Assembly (NCBI GenBank): GCA_964520615.1
Contig: CAZFNL010000037.1
Span: 1 to 28,866, forward strand
DNA: 28,866 bases
Direction: 5' to 3'
Source of the DNA: JAMCUI01 sp964520615
Lineage (GTDB): Bacteria > Patescibacteriota > Microgenomatia > 2-02-FULL-39-11
The notes below the pieces were generated by a model, which worked only from the letters and a program-made list of their open reading frames with translations, was not told where the DNA came from and made no database searches. Within the stretch, counting starts at the first letter, position 1. Each line of letters begins with the position of its first letter. Below, one piece after another: positions 13,953-20,939 of this stretch. The position numbers and the translations under genes are program-made.

Positions 13953-14320
13953 ACTTCTTTTGAAACCATTTTAAAACTCCAATTCTCTAGTTGTGATAAA
14001 ACTACCACATCATCTGAATTATTCCATAAAGGAATTTTCAGGTTGTGCATATAGAAAAAATATGTTGTAGAACCATCTTCATTCTTTTTTTCCGTATCAG
14101 TCCCACTTTTGGTATATAAAACCACTAAATCACCCTTTTTTACCTCTTTATCTGGAAACCAATAAGGATTTTGTAACGCAGAGGAAATTGTTTTTTCTCC
14201 TGTTTTTTTAGACTTAAATACTAAATATGCTCCCAAAAAATCATCAGCAATTACATTAAATACAATTCTTTCTTTTTCTAAATCTTTTGCATCAACGATA
14301 TTTTTTATTTTTATATTCAT
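13949..14320 (-). CDS. IS cargo protein, beta-rich, unknown function (123 aa)
   Basis: Not recognised. No signal peptide or membrane helix. Alternating hydrophobic residues suggest a beta-rich domain. Noticeable stretches are Asn-Pro-Tyr-Trp-Phe-Pro-Asp (51-57), Lys-Lys-Gly-Asp-Leu-Val-Val-Leu-Tyr-Thr-Lys-Ser-Gly (61-73) and Thr-Tyr-Phe-Phe-Tyr-Met-His-Asn (85-92). The Gly-Asp-Leu-Val-Val-Leu-Tyr segment resembles a small barrel turn, but this is only an impression. It starts 14 nt after the upstream cargo gene, with no ribosome site. Codons are AT-rich. Confidence 0.75.
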   Translation of the reverse strand: MNIKIKNIVDAKDLEKERIVFNVIADDFLGAYLVFKSKKTGEKTISSALQNPYWFPDKEVKKGDLVVLYTKSGTDTEKKNEDGSTTYFFYMHNLKIPLWNNSDDVVVLSQLENWSFKMVSKEV

Positions 14321-14334
14321 AAATTCAATTTAAT

Positions 14335-14757
14335 CTATTTTTTAAAAAATCCCACTAATAAAAATGCTAGAGAAGTTATACTCACCGCAACAAAGAGGCC
14401 AATGTTATTCCATCCCCATACAGTAGGTAGAAAACCTACTAATATGCCTCCAGTTGTCGTTAGAATAACCCTTGAATTTATAGTATTTAATTTTTCATTC
14501 AAAACAGAACACTTCTCTTTTTCATTATAATATTTATCTTTAAAATCATTCAAGCGTTTTATATCTTCTTCTAGTCGATATTTTTCTTCAACGATTAAAC
14601 GGATAGCTGGCAAGTTATTTTTTAATTCTTCTTCACTCACTTTTGGTTTTATATTGGATAAAGCACCCTCTCTCTTACTGGCTACTTTATTTTCTGGTAT
14701 CTGTGCTGTCTCTATTGTTTTACTTATATCAATAGTTCTTTTGTCGTCTTTAGTCAT
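14335..14757 (-). CDS. IS cargo protein: coiled coil plus two C-terminal membrane helices (140 aa)
   Basis: Not recognised. A charged N-terminus (1-45) is followed by a coiled coil (about 46-95, rich in Lys, Glu and Leu with Arg-Leu-Asn-Asp-Phe-Lys-Asp-Lys) and two close membrane helices (about 96-113 and 118-138) that end in Phe-Phe-Lys-Lys. The cytoplasmic coil would therefore be tethered by a C-terminal hairpin, an arrangement also found in small membrane effectors. It is the first gene of the cargo operon, behind its own promoter, with the ATG at the expected +1. Confidence 0.78.
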   Translation of the reverse strand: MTKDDKRTIDISKTIETAQIPENKVASKREGALSNIKPKVSEEELKNNLPAIRLIVEEKYRLEEDIKRLNDFKDKYYNEKEKCSVLNEKLNTINSRVILTTTGGILVGFLPTVWGWNNIGLFVAVSITSLAFLLVGFFKK

Positions 14758-14760
14758 GTA

Positions 14761-14800
14761 AGAGAATTATACCTCTAGCTATGCTTAATCACAATTCTCT
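14761..14800. promoter_or_regulatory. 8-bp inverted repeat around the cargo promoter, possible operator
   Basis: AGAGAATT (14761-14768) pairs with AATTCTCT (14793-14800). The arms overlap the -10 and -35 boxes of the cargo promoter, as expected for a repressor site. A chance repeat is not excluded. Confidence 0.4.
14766..14794 (-). promoter_or_regulatory. Promoter of the IS cargo operon
   Basis: TTGTGA (14794-14789), 17 bp, TATAAT (14771-14766) on the minus strand. Expected +1 is at or next to the A of ATG 14757, giving a leaderless mRNA. Confidence 0.8.
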
Positions 14801-14858
14801 GTCCTGCTTCATAACATCCCGTAGACTTCTCCCTTTTTCTAATTTTATAGTTGTTTTA

Positions 14859-14881
14859 CGTGTTCTGAAGGGAGTACCACC
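14859..14881 (-). repeat. Right terminal inverted repeat
   Basis: The complement starts GGTGGT and matches the left end at 19 of 23 positions. The -35 box of the left end is not kept here (TTCAGA in place of TTGACA). Confidence 0.9.
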
Positions 14882-14889
14882 GAACTTTT
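14882..14889. repeat. Right target-site duplication
   Basis: GAACTTTT, identical to 12925-12932. The following GGTGG happens to match the first bases of the inverted repeat, making the apparent direct repeat 13 bp. Confidence 0.9.
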
Positions 14890-14961
14890 GGTGGCATATT
14901 CCAAAGCTTTAATAGCCAGAAGTCTTGTGGTAAAAATTGCAGGAAACGGGGAGTCGATATT

Positions 14962-15984
14962 TTACGATTTATTACTTATCTCCAAATAATATTCCCAAAA
15001 AGTTCTAAAAAGTGCTGTTACCGGAACAGCCAATATCATGCCAAGTATTCCCCAGAGGTGCGCGCCTACCACTACAGCAAAAAGGACAACAAATGGATGG
15101 AGCTTTGTTGCCTTACCCAAGACAACAGGAATTATAAGTATGTCTTCAGCTTCGCGCAAAATAAAATAGACCAAGGCAACCACCAACCCCTGCATAAGAG
15201 GCGGCAGGTTGAGAGTGTTTATACCATCAAATATCGCCACCAATACCGCTGCTGCCCCGGCGATAACCGGCCCGACAATGGGAACAATTTCCGCAATGCC
15301 GGTAAATATTCCCAAAGTCAAAGCATATCTGACATGCAAAATGGATAACACAATAAACGACACAGCAGCCATAAGAAATACCAGAAAAATCTGGCCCCGC
15401 AAATAATCATTCAGGACAGTACTCGTACGTGAGAAAATATCCTCAGCGATTTTCCTGTATTTTGGCGGCAGGCTTCCTATTAGTTTCCTTATCATCATAT
15501 CCCCGTCTTTGAGAAAATAAAACCCTGAAACAAGAAAAATAAGAGTGGATACTATGCCAGAAAGGGCCCCCGAGAAATAAGGAGTAAGACGGGTAGGCGT
15601 AAATGAGTACACCAACTCGCGGTTTGCCGAAAGCTCCATGATGGTAAAACGCAACCAGTCGGGATAATCGGATAATTGGTTGGAAGAGATATAACGCAGT
15701 TTACCAAGTTCGCTACCCAGCTCCCTTGATTCCCTGGCAAGAAGAATGCCTGACCTGGCTGAAGCAATGACGAGAACTGCAGCCACCAGAATATAAATTG
15801 TCACTACACTCAAAGTTCTGGGAAGGTGCAACTTTTCTGAAAGAAATCTGACTGAAGGGCTCAGTATATATGCCAGTATAGCAGCCAGTATAAAGGGAGT
15901 AAGGACACCTCTTATAACAAATAGGAAGAGCAATGCCACGGTAAAAAGGAGGATTTTTGCGATATTCCTCTGGTCAATTTTCAT
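14962..15984 (-). CDS. AI-2E family transporter (UPF0118) membrane protein (340 aa)
   Basis: Multi-helix inner-membrane permease of the PerM/YdiK/YhhT kind. Some members export autoinducer-2 or exchange ions, so the substrate cannot be told. About seven to eight helices are visible: two close N-terminal helices (about 9-45), one near 60-80, a pair around 145-160 and 200-225, and three to four in the last 100 residues. Family motifs seen are Thr-Gly-Ile-Ala-Glu-Ile-Val-Pro-Ile-Val-Gly-Pro-Val (about 230-243) and Gly-Ile-Leu-Gly-Met-Ile-Leu-Ala-Val-Pro near the end. Length is normal. Neither a ribosome site nor a firm promoter was found before ATG 15984. Confidence 0.93.
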   Translation of the reverse strand: MKIDQRNIAKILLFTVALLFLFVIRGVLTPFILAAILAYILSPSVRFLSEKLHLPRTLSVVTIYILVAAVLVIASARSGILLARESRELGSELGKLRYISSNQLSDYPDWLRFTIMELSANRELVYSFTPTRLTPYFSGALSGIVSTLIFLVSGFYFLKDGDMMIRKLIGSLPPKYRKIAEDIFSRTSTVLNDYLRGQIFLVFLMAAVSFIVLSILHVRYALTLGIFTGIAEIVPIVGPVIAGAAAVLVAIFDGINTLNLPPLMQGLVVALVYFILREAEDILIIPVVLGKATKLHPFVVLFAVVVGAHLWGILGMILAVPVTALFRTFWEYYLEISNKS

Positions 15985-16082
15985 AGACTAAACCGCCAAA
16001 ATATTTTGGGTAATTTCTAAGGAAATTCTAGCTGCGAACTTCTGTCAATTTTCATATCCGAAAAATAGGTATAAGAATAAAT

Positions 16083-16541
16083 CTAGCTGATGCGGTATTT
16101 TTTCTTCATGACCACCGACGCGGCAATAAAACTAATCCCGACGAGGATAAAAAATATGGGCAGGATTATTCCCGCAGCCCCTGCCAACAGTCCTGCGGAG
16201 GGAGTGGCGGTTGGAGTTGCAGGCACAATTGTGTCTGTTGGTGTCAGGCTGGGAGTATCGGTGGGAACTTCCGTAGGCAGCGCCCGGTATACCGGTTTGG
16301 GTGTAGATGTAGCTGCAACAGGTGTAGAAGTAAGCGTTTCAGTCGGACCCGGTGTATTTGTAGGACTTGAAGTAGGAGAAGAAGTTGGCGTATCTGAAGA
16401 TGGTGGTGGAGAATTTGTTGCTGTCGGAGGTACAGGCGTTTCTGTAGTTTGTGCCCAAACAGTATTTTGCTGTCGTGCCGCAATTACACCAGCCAGAATT
16501 AATACACCCAATAAACAAAAGACTACTGAATTTTTTATCAT
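16083..16541 (-). CDS. Thr/Pro-rich surface protein with two membrane segments (152 aa)
   Basis: Not a named family. An N-terminal hydrophobic segment (signal or anchor, about residues 4-22) is followed by about 80 residues made mainly of Thr, Pro and Ser in Thr-Pro-Thr and Thr-Asn-Thr-Pro-type repeats. A C-terminal helix (about 118-145) then ends in Lys-Lys-Lys-Tyr-Arg. The tail resembles the Thr/Pro tract of the penicillin-binding protein 3 kb away. The frame opens 16 codons earlier at 16589, but a TATAAT at 16571-16566 would start transcription near 16559, so ATG 16541 is preferred. It is likely a stalk or spacer exposed at the cell surface. Confidence 0.75.
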   Translation of the reverse strand: MIKNSVVFCLLGVLILAGVIAARQQNTVWAQTTETPVPPTATNSPPPSSDTPTSSPTSSPTNTPGPTETLTSTPVAATSTPKPVYRALPTEVPTDTPSLTPTDTIVPATPTATPSAGLLAGAAGIILPIFFILVGISFIAASVVMKKKYRIS

Positions 16542-16620
16542 AGCTTGAAACGATAGGGGTATTTTATTATATCGGGAATGATTAGACAAGTCTGCCTTAA
16601 TTGTTACTTACCCAATTTTA

Positions 16621-16758
16621 AATGCGGGTGACGCTTGAGAAGAATTTCCAAGCTGAGTTTCATTTAGCGAGCGGCACAGACTTGATAGTCAACGCTTAAC
16701 TACATTTCGCGAGCGTTCTGAAACGAAGATTGGAATACTCAAACGGCAGAACCCGCAA
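16621..16758. repeat. Long imperfect hairpin element downstream of rarA
   Basis: TGCGGGT at 16623-16629 pairs with ACCCGCA at 16750-16756. Inward, CTTGAG, TTTCC and GTTTCA on the left have partners CTCAA, GGAA and TGAAAC on the right, giving two arms of about 50 bp with mismatches. The loop carries a direct repeat, CATTT[A/C]GCGAGCG, at 16660 and 16703. No gene is present in 16590-16765. The shape is MITE-like, but it could also act as a terminator for rarA. Confidence 0.5.
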
Positions 16759-16765
16759 CTCAAAG

Positions 16766-17968
16766 CTATGGCTTATAAAACTTCCTTCCTTTCAGTTTTT
16801 CCGGAAGGAAAGACTTACCTTCTGTTGGCCCGACATAGCCGCTCCCCCAGACATAATCTTTGGCGTATCCCAACTCCCGCATCAGCTTTGTCGGTGCGTT
16901 GCGAAGATAAAGAGGTACTGGCTCGTTGGGCAATTCATAAACTGCATTTTTGGCCGCAGAAAGAGCGTTTTGTACTGCCCTTGACTTTGGCACGCGGGAA
17001 AGGTAAATGGCGGTATGAGCCAATATGAGTTGTGCCTCCGGCATACCAATTTTTGCCACAGCGTCAAATGCAGCGTTTGCCAAAACGAGCGCTCCGCGGT
17101 CGGCCATGCCGATATCCTCTGAGGCTAGGATTATCATTCTTCTTGCTATAAACTTGGGATCTTCGCCGTTTTCCAGCATGCGGACTAAGTAATAGAGAGC
17201 CGCATCAGGATCGCTTCCCCGCACTGACTTTATGAAGGCGCTTATGATATTGTAATGCTCATCGGCTTTCTTGTCATAAAGACCGGCCGAGCGCGTCTGG
17301 AAAATTTCTTTAATAAGTTCATTACCGATAACTTTATTTTTATACGCGGTCACCGCCATCTCCAGGGCATTAAGCATGATACGCGCGTCACCTCCTGAAA
17401 GCCGCATTAATAATTCCTCAGCCTGAGGATCAATTTTCTTTTTAAGTTTCCCCAAACCGTTTTTGCTGTCGGTCAGGGCCCTTTTAATGATTGATTCAAG
17501 GCCTTTTTTCTCCAAACCTGAGAGTACAAACACACGGCAGCGTGACAAAAGCGGGCTTATTACTTCAAAAGAAGGGTTTTCTGTCGTTGCGCCGATAAGA
17601 ATGAGAAGATTTGACTCCACGTGAGGGAGAAGCGCATCCTGCTGTGCTTTATTCCAACGGTGTATTTCATCAATAAAAAGAATGGTTTTTTTGCCTATTT
17701 GCCGGTTAAGTTTGGCAGTAGTTATAATTTTCAAAAGTGCTTCTTTTCCGCTTTCTACCGCCGACAGTTGGTGGAAATCCGCCCCTGTTTCCTGTGAAAT
17801 GATGTAAGCCAATGTGGTTTTGCCGCTTCCCGGAGGCCCCCAGAGGATCATGGAGAAAAGATTGTCACTCTCTATCATCTTCCTTATAATTCTCCCCTGC
17901 CCGACCAGATGCTCCTGTCCGACAAATTCCGCAAGACTTTTGGGTCTCAGACTGTAGGCTAAATTCAT
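16766..17968 (-). CDS. rarA: Replication-associated recombination protein A, AAA+ ATPase (400 aa)
   Basis: RarA (MgsA) acts at stalled replication forks. Walker A Gly-Pro-Pro-Gly-Ser-Gly-Lys-Thr (44-51), Walker B Ile-Leu-Phe-Ile-Asp-Glu-Ile-His-Arg (96-104) and sensor 1 Gly-Ala-Thr-Thr-Glu-Asn-Pro-Ser-Phe (126-134) are present. The C-terminal tetramer domain shows the family's Arg-Gly-Ser-Asp-Pro-Asp-Ala-Ala-Leu-Tyr-Tyr (about 242-252) and Ala-Ser-Glu-Asp-Ile-Gly (about 281-286). Length is normal. The ATG at 17968 lies 6 nt after a TAAAAT box with no ribosome site and no clear -35, so a leaderless start is possible but not sure. It is divergent from the penicillin-binding protein gene. Confidence 0.97.
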   Translation of the reverse strand: MNLAYSLRPKSLAEFVGQEHLVGQGRIIRKMIESDNLFSMILWGPPGSGKTTLAYIISQETGADFHQLSAVESGKEALLKIITTAKLNRQIGKKTILFIDEIHRWNKAQQDALLPHVESNLLILIGATTENPSFEVISPLLSRCRVFVLSGLEKKGLESIIKRALTDSKNGLGKLKKKIDPQAEELLMRLSGGDARIMLNALEMAVTAYKNKVIGNELIKEIFQTRSAGLYDKKADEHYNIISAFIKSVRGSDPDAALYYLVRMLENGEDPKFIARRMIILASEDIGMADRGALVLANAAFDAVAKIGMPEAQLILAHTAIYLSRVPKSRAVQNALSAAKNAVYELPNEPVPLYLRNAPTKLMRELGYAKDYVWGSGYVGPTEGKSFLPEKLKGRKFYKP

Positions 17969-18092
17969 GTATATATTTTACCACTCAACCGATAAAATTT
18001 TTCATTCTTTTGGATCAATAATGTAAGCTCAATTACAGAAATTATGCTATATTATGGGAAAATAAGAACCAAGCATAAGATATAAAAACCGG

Positions 18093-18098
18093 TATAAT
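18093..18098 (+). promoter_or_regulatory. -10 box of the penicillin-binding protein gene
   Basis: A consensus TATAAT ends 11 nt before ATG 18110, so the leader would be only about 4-6 nt. No good -35 box lies 17 bp upstream and there is no ribosome site. Confidence 0.5.
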
Positions 18099-18109
18099 AA
18101 GACCATATT

Positions 18110-20377
18110 ATGCGCAAATTCATACGCAGGCATACCAGGCTTCTTATCACAATTTCCGGCCTTGCTCTCCTCTCGCTTATCCTTTTTGCCGCCGGCACTT
18201 ACATCTTTTATGTCAAGGATCTGGCAACTCCTGACAATCTCATGAACCGCAACAATACTGGAATTATTCTCTCCGACCGCAACGGCAAAGTCTTTTACCA
18301 AAGCGCCAGCGCCAAGAAGTTTAATGTAGTGGAGATAGGAAACATTCCCAATAATCTGAAATATGCCACTATTTCTGTGGAAGATAAGAATTTTTATCAC
18401 CATCCTGGTTTTTCTATTCCGTCAATGGCCCGGGCGTTTTGGGAAGATATTGTTTCCGGTTCACCCACTCGCTATGGAGCTTCCACTATCACCCAACAGC
18501 TGGTAAAGAATGCCCTTCTTTCACCATCCAAAACTTATATCCGCAAATTTCAGGAGCTGATTTTAGCTTTTGAAGTGGAAAGGCGCTATTCCAAGGACCA
18601 GATACTGGATATGTACCTTAACTCCATCTACTACGGTGCCGGGGCTTATGGAGTGTCTGAGGCAGCCCAAACTTATTTTGGTAAGAACATAAACCGCCTC
18701 ACTCTTTCCCAATCGGCTCTCCTTGCCGCTATCCCCCAAGCGCCATCATACTTGTCACCCTTCGGCGGCAACTTGGCCGCACTTTTGAAACGCCGTGATA
18801 TAGTCCTCACCGACATGCAACAGCAGGGATATATTTCTAAAATTCAGGAGTCGCAAGCAAAAGAGGAGAAACAGGTCTTTATCAAACCTCCTGTGGAAAA
18901 AGAAAGCGTAGAAGCTCCCCATTTTGCAGTCTTTCTAAGGGATTATCTTTATAAAAAATACGGTGAGGATGAAGTGAACCGGGCAGGGTTTAGAGTGACA
19001 ACAACACTGGATTTGAGACTGCAAAACTATGCCCAGAAAACAGTCACGGCACGGGTAAAGAGACTAACCGGTCAACATGTGTCAAATGGGGGGCTGGTAG
19101 CCATAAACCCCAATACGGGAGAAGTCTTGGCAATGGTAGGAAGTTATGACTGGAATAATAATGATTTTGGCAAGTATAATGTGGTTTTTGCCAAACGCCA
19201 ACCCGGCTCTTCATTCAAACCGATCGTCTATACAAAGGCTTTTGCCGACGGGATGAAATCTACCGATATACTTCACGATGCACCAACAGACTTTAACGGT
19301 TATAAACCACTGGATTATGACAGAAAATTCAGGGGTGACGTGACTCTTCGCCGTGCACTGGCCAACTCACTAAATATTCCCGCGGTGGAACTGTTGCAAA
19401 AAGTCGGCGTGCAAAGTGCGATAGATTTGGCGCAACAGATGGGCATTACCACTCTTAATGACCCTTCACGCTACGGGTTATCCCTTGTTCTGGGGGGAGG
19501 CGAAGTCGAGCTTTTCCAGCTTGCGCGGGCATATGGTGTTTTGGCAACAGAGGGAAAATTTGTACCCAGCCATTTTATACTCTCCATAGAGGACAAATTG
19601 GGAAATACAGTCTATACTTATGACCCCAGGACTCTTGAAGAAACCGACCAGTTTCAAAGCTCAAACCCCCTCAATATTCTCTCAGTATCGGAACCTTATG
19701 CCGACCAGTTCATCGGCGGACACGGTGAAAAAAGCGTCATCGACCCGGCTTCAACCTACATTACCACCAGTATCCTCAGTGACGATTCAGCAAGAAGCGA
19801 AGAATTCGGTGCCGGCGGCCCGCTTCACCTATCGCGTCCCGCCGCTGCCAAAACCGGCACTACCGATGATTTCCGCGACAGCTGGACAGTAGGCTTTACT
19901 CCTGATCTTGCGGCCGGTGTCTGGATTGGGAATAATGACAACAGCCCCATGGACAACGTGCCAGGCGCTATCGGAGCTGCTGTCATCTGGCACCAGTTTA
20001 TGGAAGAAGCCCTGGCGGGGACACCAGTGCATAACTTTACCAAACCAGATGACATTGTGGAAATGAATGTCTGCTCTGACAATTTCCAGAAAGCCTGCAG
20101 GTCTTGTGCCAAAAGCTATAAAGAAGTTTTCAAGCAAGGTACGCAGCCGGAAAATATTTGTCCTGAGGATATTACACCCACTCCGACTCTTACTCCGCAA
20201 CCCACAGCCGTCCCGCAGCCTACAAACACTCCCATTCCTACAAACACACCAATTCCGACTTTTTCTCCGGTTCTTTCTCCAACCATCTTTCCCACTCCAA
20301 CACCTGTCGCATTACCAACTATTCCGCCATCTCTCACTCCTCTTCCTGAATCAACTCTGCCTACGATAAATAAATAG
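18110..20377 (+). CDS. Class A penicillin-binding protein (glycosyltransferase 51 + transpeptidase, 755 aa)
   Basis: Polymerises and cross-links peptidoglycan at the outer face of the membrane. A membrane anchor lies at about 11-34. The GT51 domain shows Glu-Asp-Lys-Asn-Phe-Tyr-His-His-Pro-Gly (91-100, with the catalytic Glu), Ser-Thr-Ile-Thr-Gln-Gln (125-130) and Glu-Leu-Ile-Leu-Ala-Phe-Glu (149-155). The transpeptidase shows Ser367-Ser-Phe-Lys370, Ser420-Leu-Asn422 and Lys581-Thr-Gly-Thr584. After the enzyme come a short cysteine-containing segment and a Pro/Thr-rich tail of about 75 residues that probably spans or binds the wall. It is a PBP1A-type enzyme; it stands alone on the plus strand and is divergent from rarA. 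Confidence 0.97.
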   Translation: MRKFIRRHTRLLITISGLALLSLILFAAGTYIFYVKDLATPDNLMNRNNTGIILSDRNGKVFYQSASAKKFNVVEIGNIPNNLKYATISVEDKNFYHHPGFSIPSMARAFWEDIVSGSPTRYGASTITQQLVKNALLSPSKTYIRKFQELILAFEVERRYSKDQILDMYLNSIYYGAGAYGVSEAAQTYFGKNINRLTLSQSALLAAIPQAPSYLSPFGGNLAALLKRRDIVLTDMQQQGYISKIQESQAKEEKQVFIKPPVEKESVEAPHFAVFLRDYLYKKYGEDEVNRAGFRVTTTLDLRLQNYAQKTVTARVKRLTGQHVSNGGLVAINPNTGEVLAMVGSYDWNNNDFGKYNVVFAKRQPGSSFKPIVYTKAFADGMKSTDILHDAPTDFNGYKPLDYDRKFRGDVTLRRALANSLNIPAVELLQKVGVQSAIDLAQQMGITTLNDPSRYGLSLVLGGGEVELFQLARAYGVLATEGKFVPSHFILSIEDKLGNTVYTYDPRTLEETDQFQSSNPLNILSVSEPYADQFIGGHGEKSVIDPASTYITTSILSDDSARSEEFGAGGPLHLSRPAAAKTGTTDDFRDSWTVGFTPDLAAGVWIGNNDNSPMDNVPGAIGAAVIWHQFMEEALAGTPVHNFTKPDDIVEMNVCSDNFQKACRSCAKSYKEVFKQGTQPENICPEDITPTPTLTPQPTAVPQPTNTPIPTNTPIPTFSPVLSPTIFPTPTPVALPTIPPSLTPLPESTLPTINK

Positions 20378-20410
20378 GAATAAAGAATTATAACCTTTTG
20401 AAAAAATCTA

Positions 20411-20617
20411 TCAAAACCTCTCAGATTCAGAACCAAGACCCGGACGGAAAGACTCCGCCGTCCCTTCCTTATTCTTTTTCATATCCGACTCACTGGAAGT
20501 TTTATTCTGCCGGAAATTGACAAACCTGTCTACCACGCTATAAATTACGCCCTTTTTTTGGAGCTTTTTAGGATTCTTTTTTGACAACTGATCTGACGTT
20601 TTTAGTGGGATACTCAT
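20411..20617 (-). CDS. Small basic protein of unknown function (68 aa)
   Basis: Not recognised. Charged and Ser/Lys-rich, without membrane segments (Met-Ser-Ile-Pro-Leu-Lys-Thr-Ser-Asp-Gln at the start; Gly-Ser-Glu-Ser-Glu-Arg-Phe at the end). The start at 20617 is favoured because GGGAG lies 4-5 nt upstream and TATAAT (20635-20630) just before it. These two are too close together to both work in the usual way, since the expected +1 would fall within the GGGAG. The frame continues upstream to 20785, but through a stretch that is antisense to the DUF5652 gene's end. It converges on the penicillin-binding protein gene. Confidence 0.5.
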   Translation of the reverse strand: MSIPLKTSDQLSKKNPKKLQKKGVIYSVVDRFVNFRQNKTSSESDMKKNKEGTAESFRPGLGSESERF

Positions 20618-20682
20618 AAATCTCCCATAATTATACCAAACTGTCAAAAAGAGTGAAAATTGGAGGTAAATTCTCCGGAAGG

Positions 20683-20892
20683 TTATTTTGTCTTTGCTTT
20701 TTTCTTTTCCCGGTTCTGGAAAAAAAGAAGATAGATAATAGGGAGAATCCCTGCTGTATTTACTATAAGCATTACTGCAAACCAATAGCGCCTACCTTCT
20801 CTAGCCGATCTCCAAAGCCCGATGCCTTTCCAGATTATTTCCCAGATTGCCAAAGGCACCAGCCAATTCAGATTGTTGGTAAAAAAATTCAT
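20683..20892 (-). CDS. DUF5652-like small membrane protein (69 aa)
   Basis: Two membrane helices (about 7-27 and 36-58) with the family pattern Pro-Leu-Ala-Ile-Trp-Glu-Ile-Ile-Trp-Lys-Gly-Ile-Gly-Leu-Trp and, after a basic loop, Tyr-Trp-Phe-Ala-Val-Met-Leu-Ile-Val-Asn-Thr-Ala-Gly-Ile-Leu-Pro-Ile-Ile-Tyr. This short protein type is common in CPR genomes and has no known role. The C-terminus is a lysine-rich tail. ATG 20892 is preceded by AAAGGA at suitable distance. It sits 47 bp after ackA on the same strand. Confidence 0.85.
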   Translation of the reverse strand: MNFFTNNLNWLVPLAIWEIIWKGIGLWRSAREGRRYWFAVMLIVNTAGILPIIYLLFFQNREKKKAKTK

Positions 20893-20916
20893 ATTTCCTT
20901 TACTATAACATAACGT

Positions 20917-20932
20917 ATATTACAAGCATGTA
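20917..20932. promoter_or_regulatory. 6-bp palindrome upstream of the DUF5652 gene
   Basis: ATTACA and TGTAAT are separated by AGCA. It lies between the ackA stop and the DUF5652 start. It may be an operator or a chance palindrome. Confidence 0.25.
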
Positions 20933-20939
20933 ATCTCCA

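Larger units (their letters stand above)
12933..14881 (+). mobile_element. Complete IS1595-type element with cargo genes (1949 bp)
   Basis: Bounded by 23-bp inverted repeats (19/23 identical) and flanked by the 8-bp direct repeat GAACTTTT. It carries an intact transposase on the plus strand and, converging on it, a minus-strand cargo operon of two genes plus a possible 42-codon third. It is about twice the size of a simple IS1595. The cargo region is visibly more AT-rich than neighbouring genes. The intact ends and target duplication indicate a fairly recent insertion between the DDAH-like gene and the AI-2E transporter gene. Confidence 0.92.

Noticed and set aside
16090..16548. Plus-strand frame rich in Val and Gly opposite the Thr/Pro protein
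   Set aside because: It is the shadow of the Thr/Pro codon repeat; the minus-strand gene has a promoter and membrane segments.
20630..20650. TTGACA near TATAAT upstream of the 68-residue gene as a promoter
   Set aside because: The two boxes are only 6 bp apart, too close for one sigma factor.
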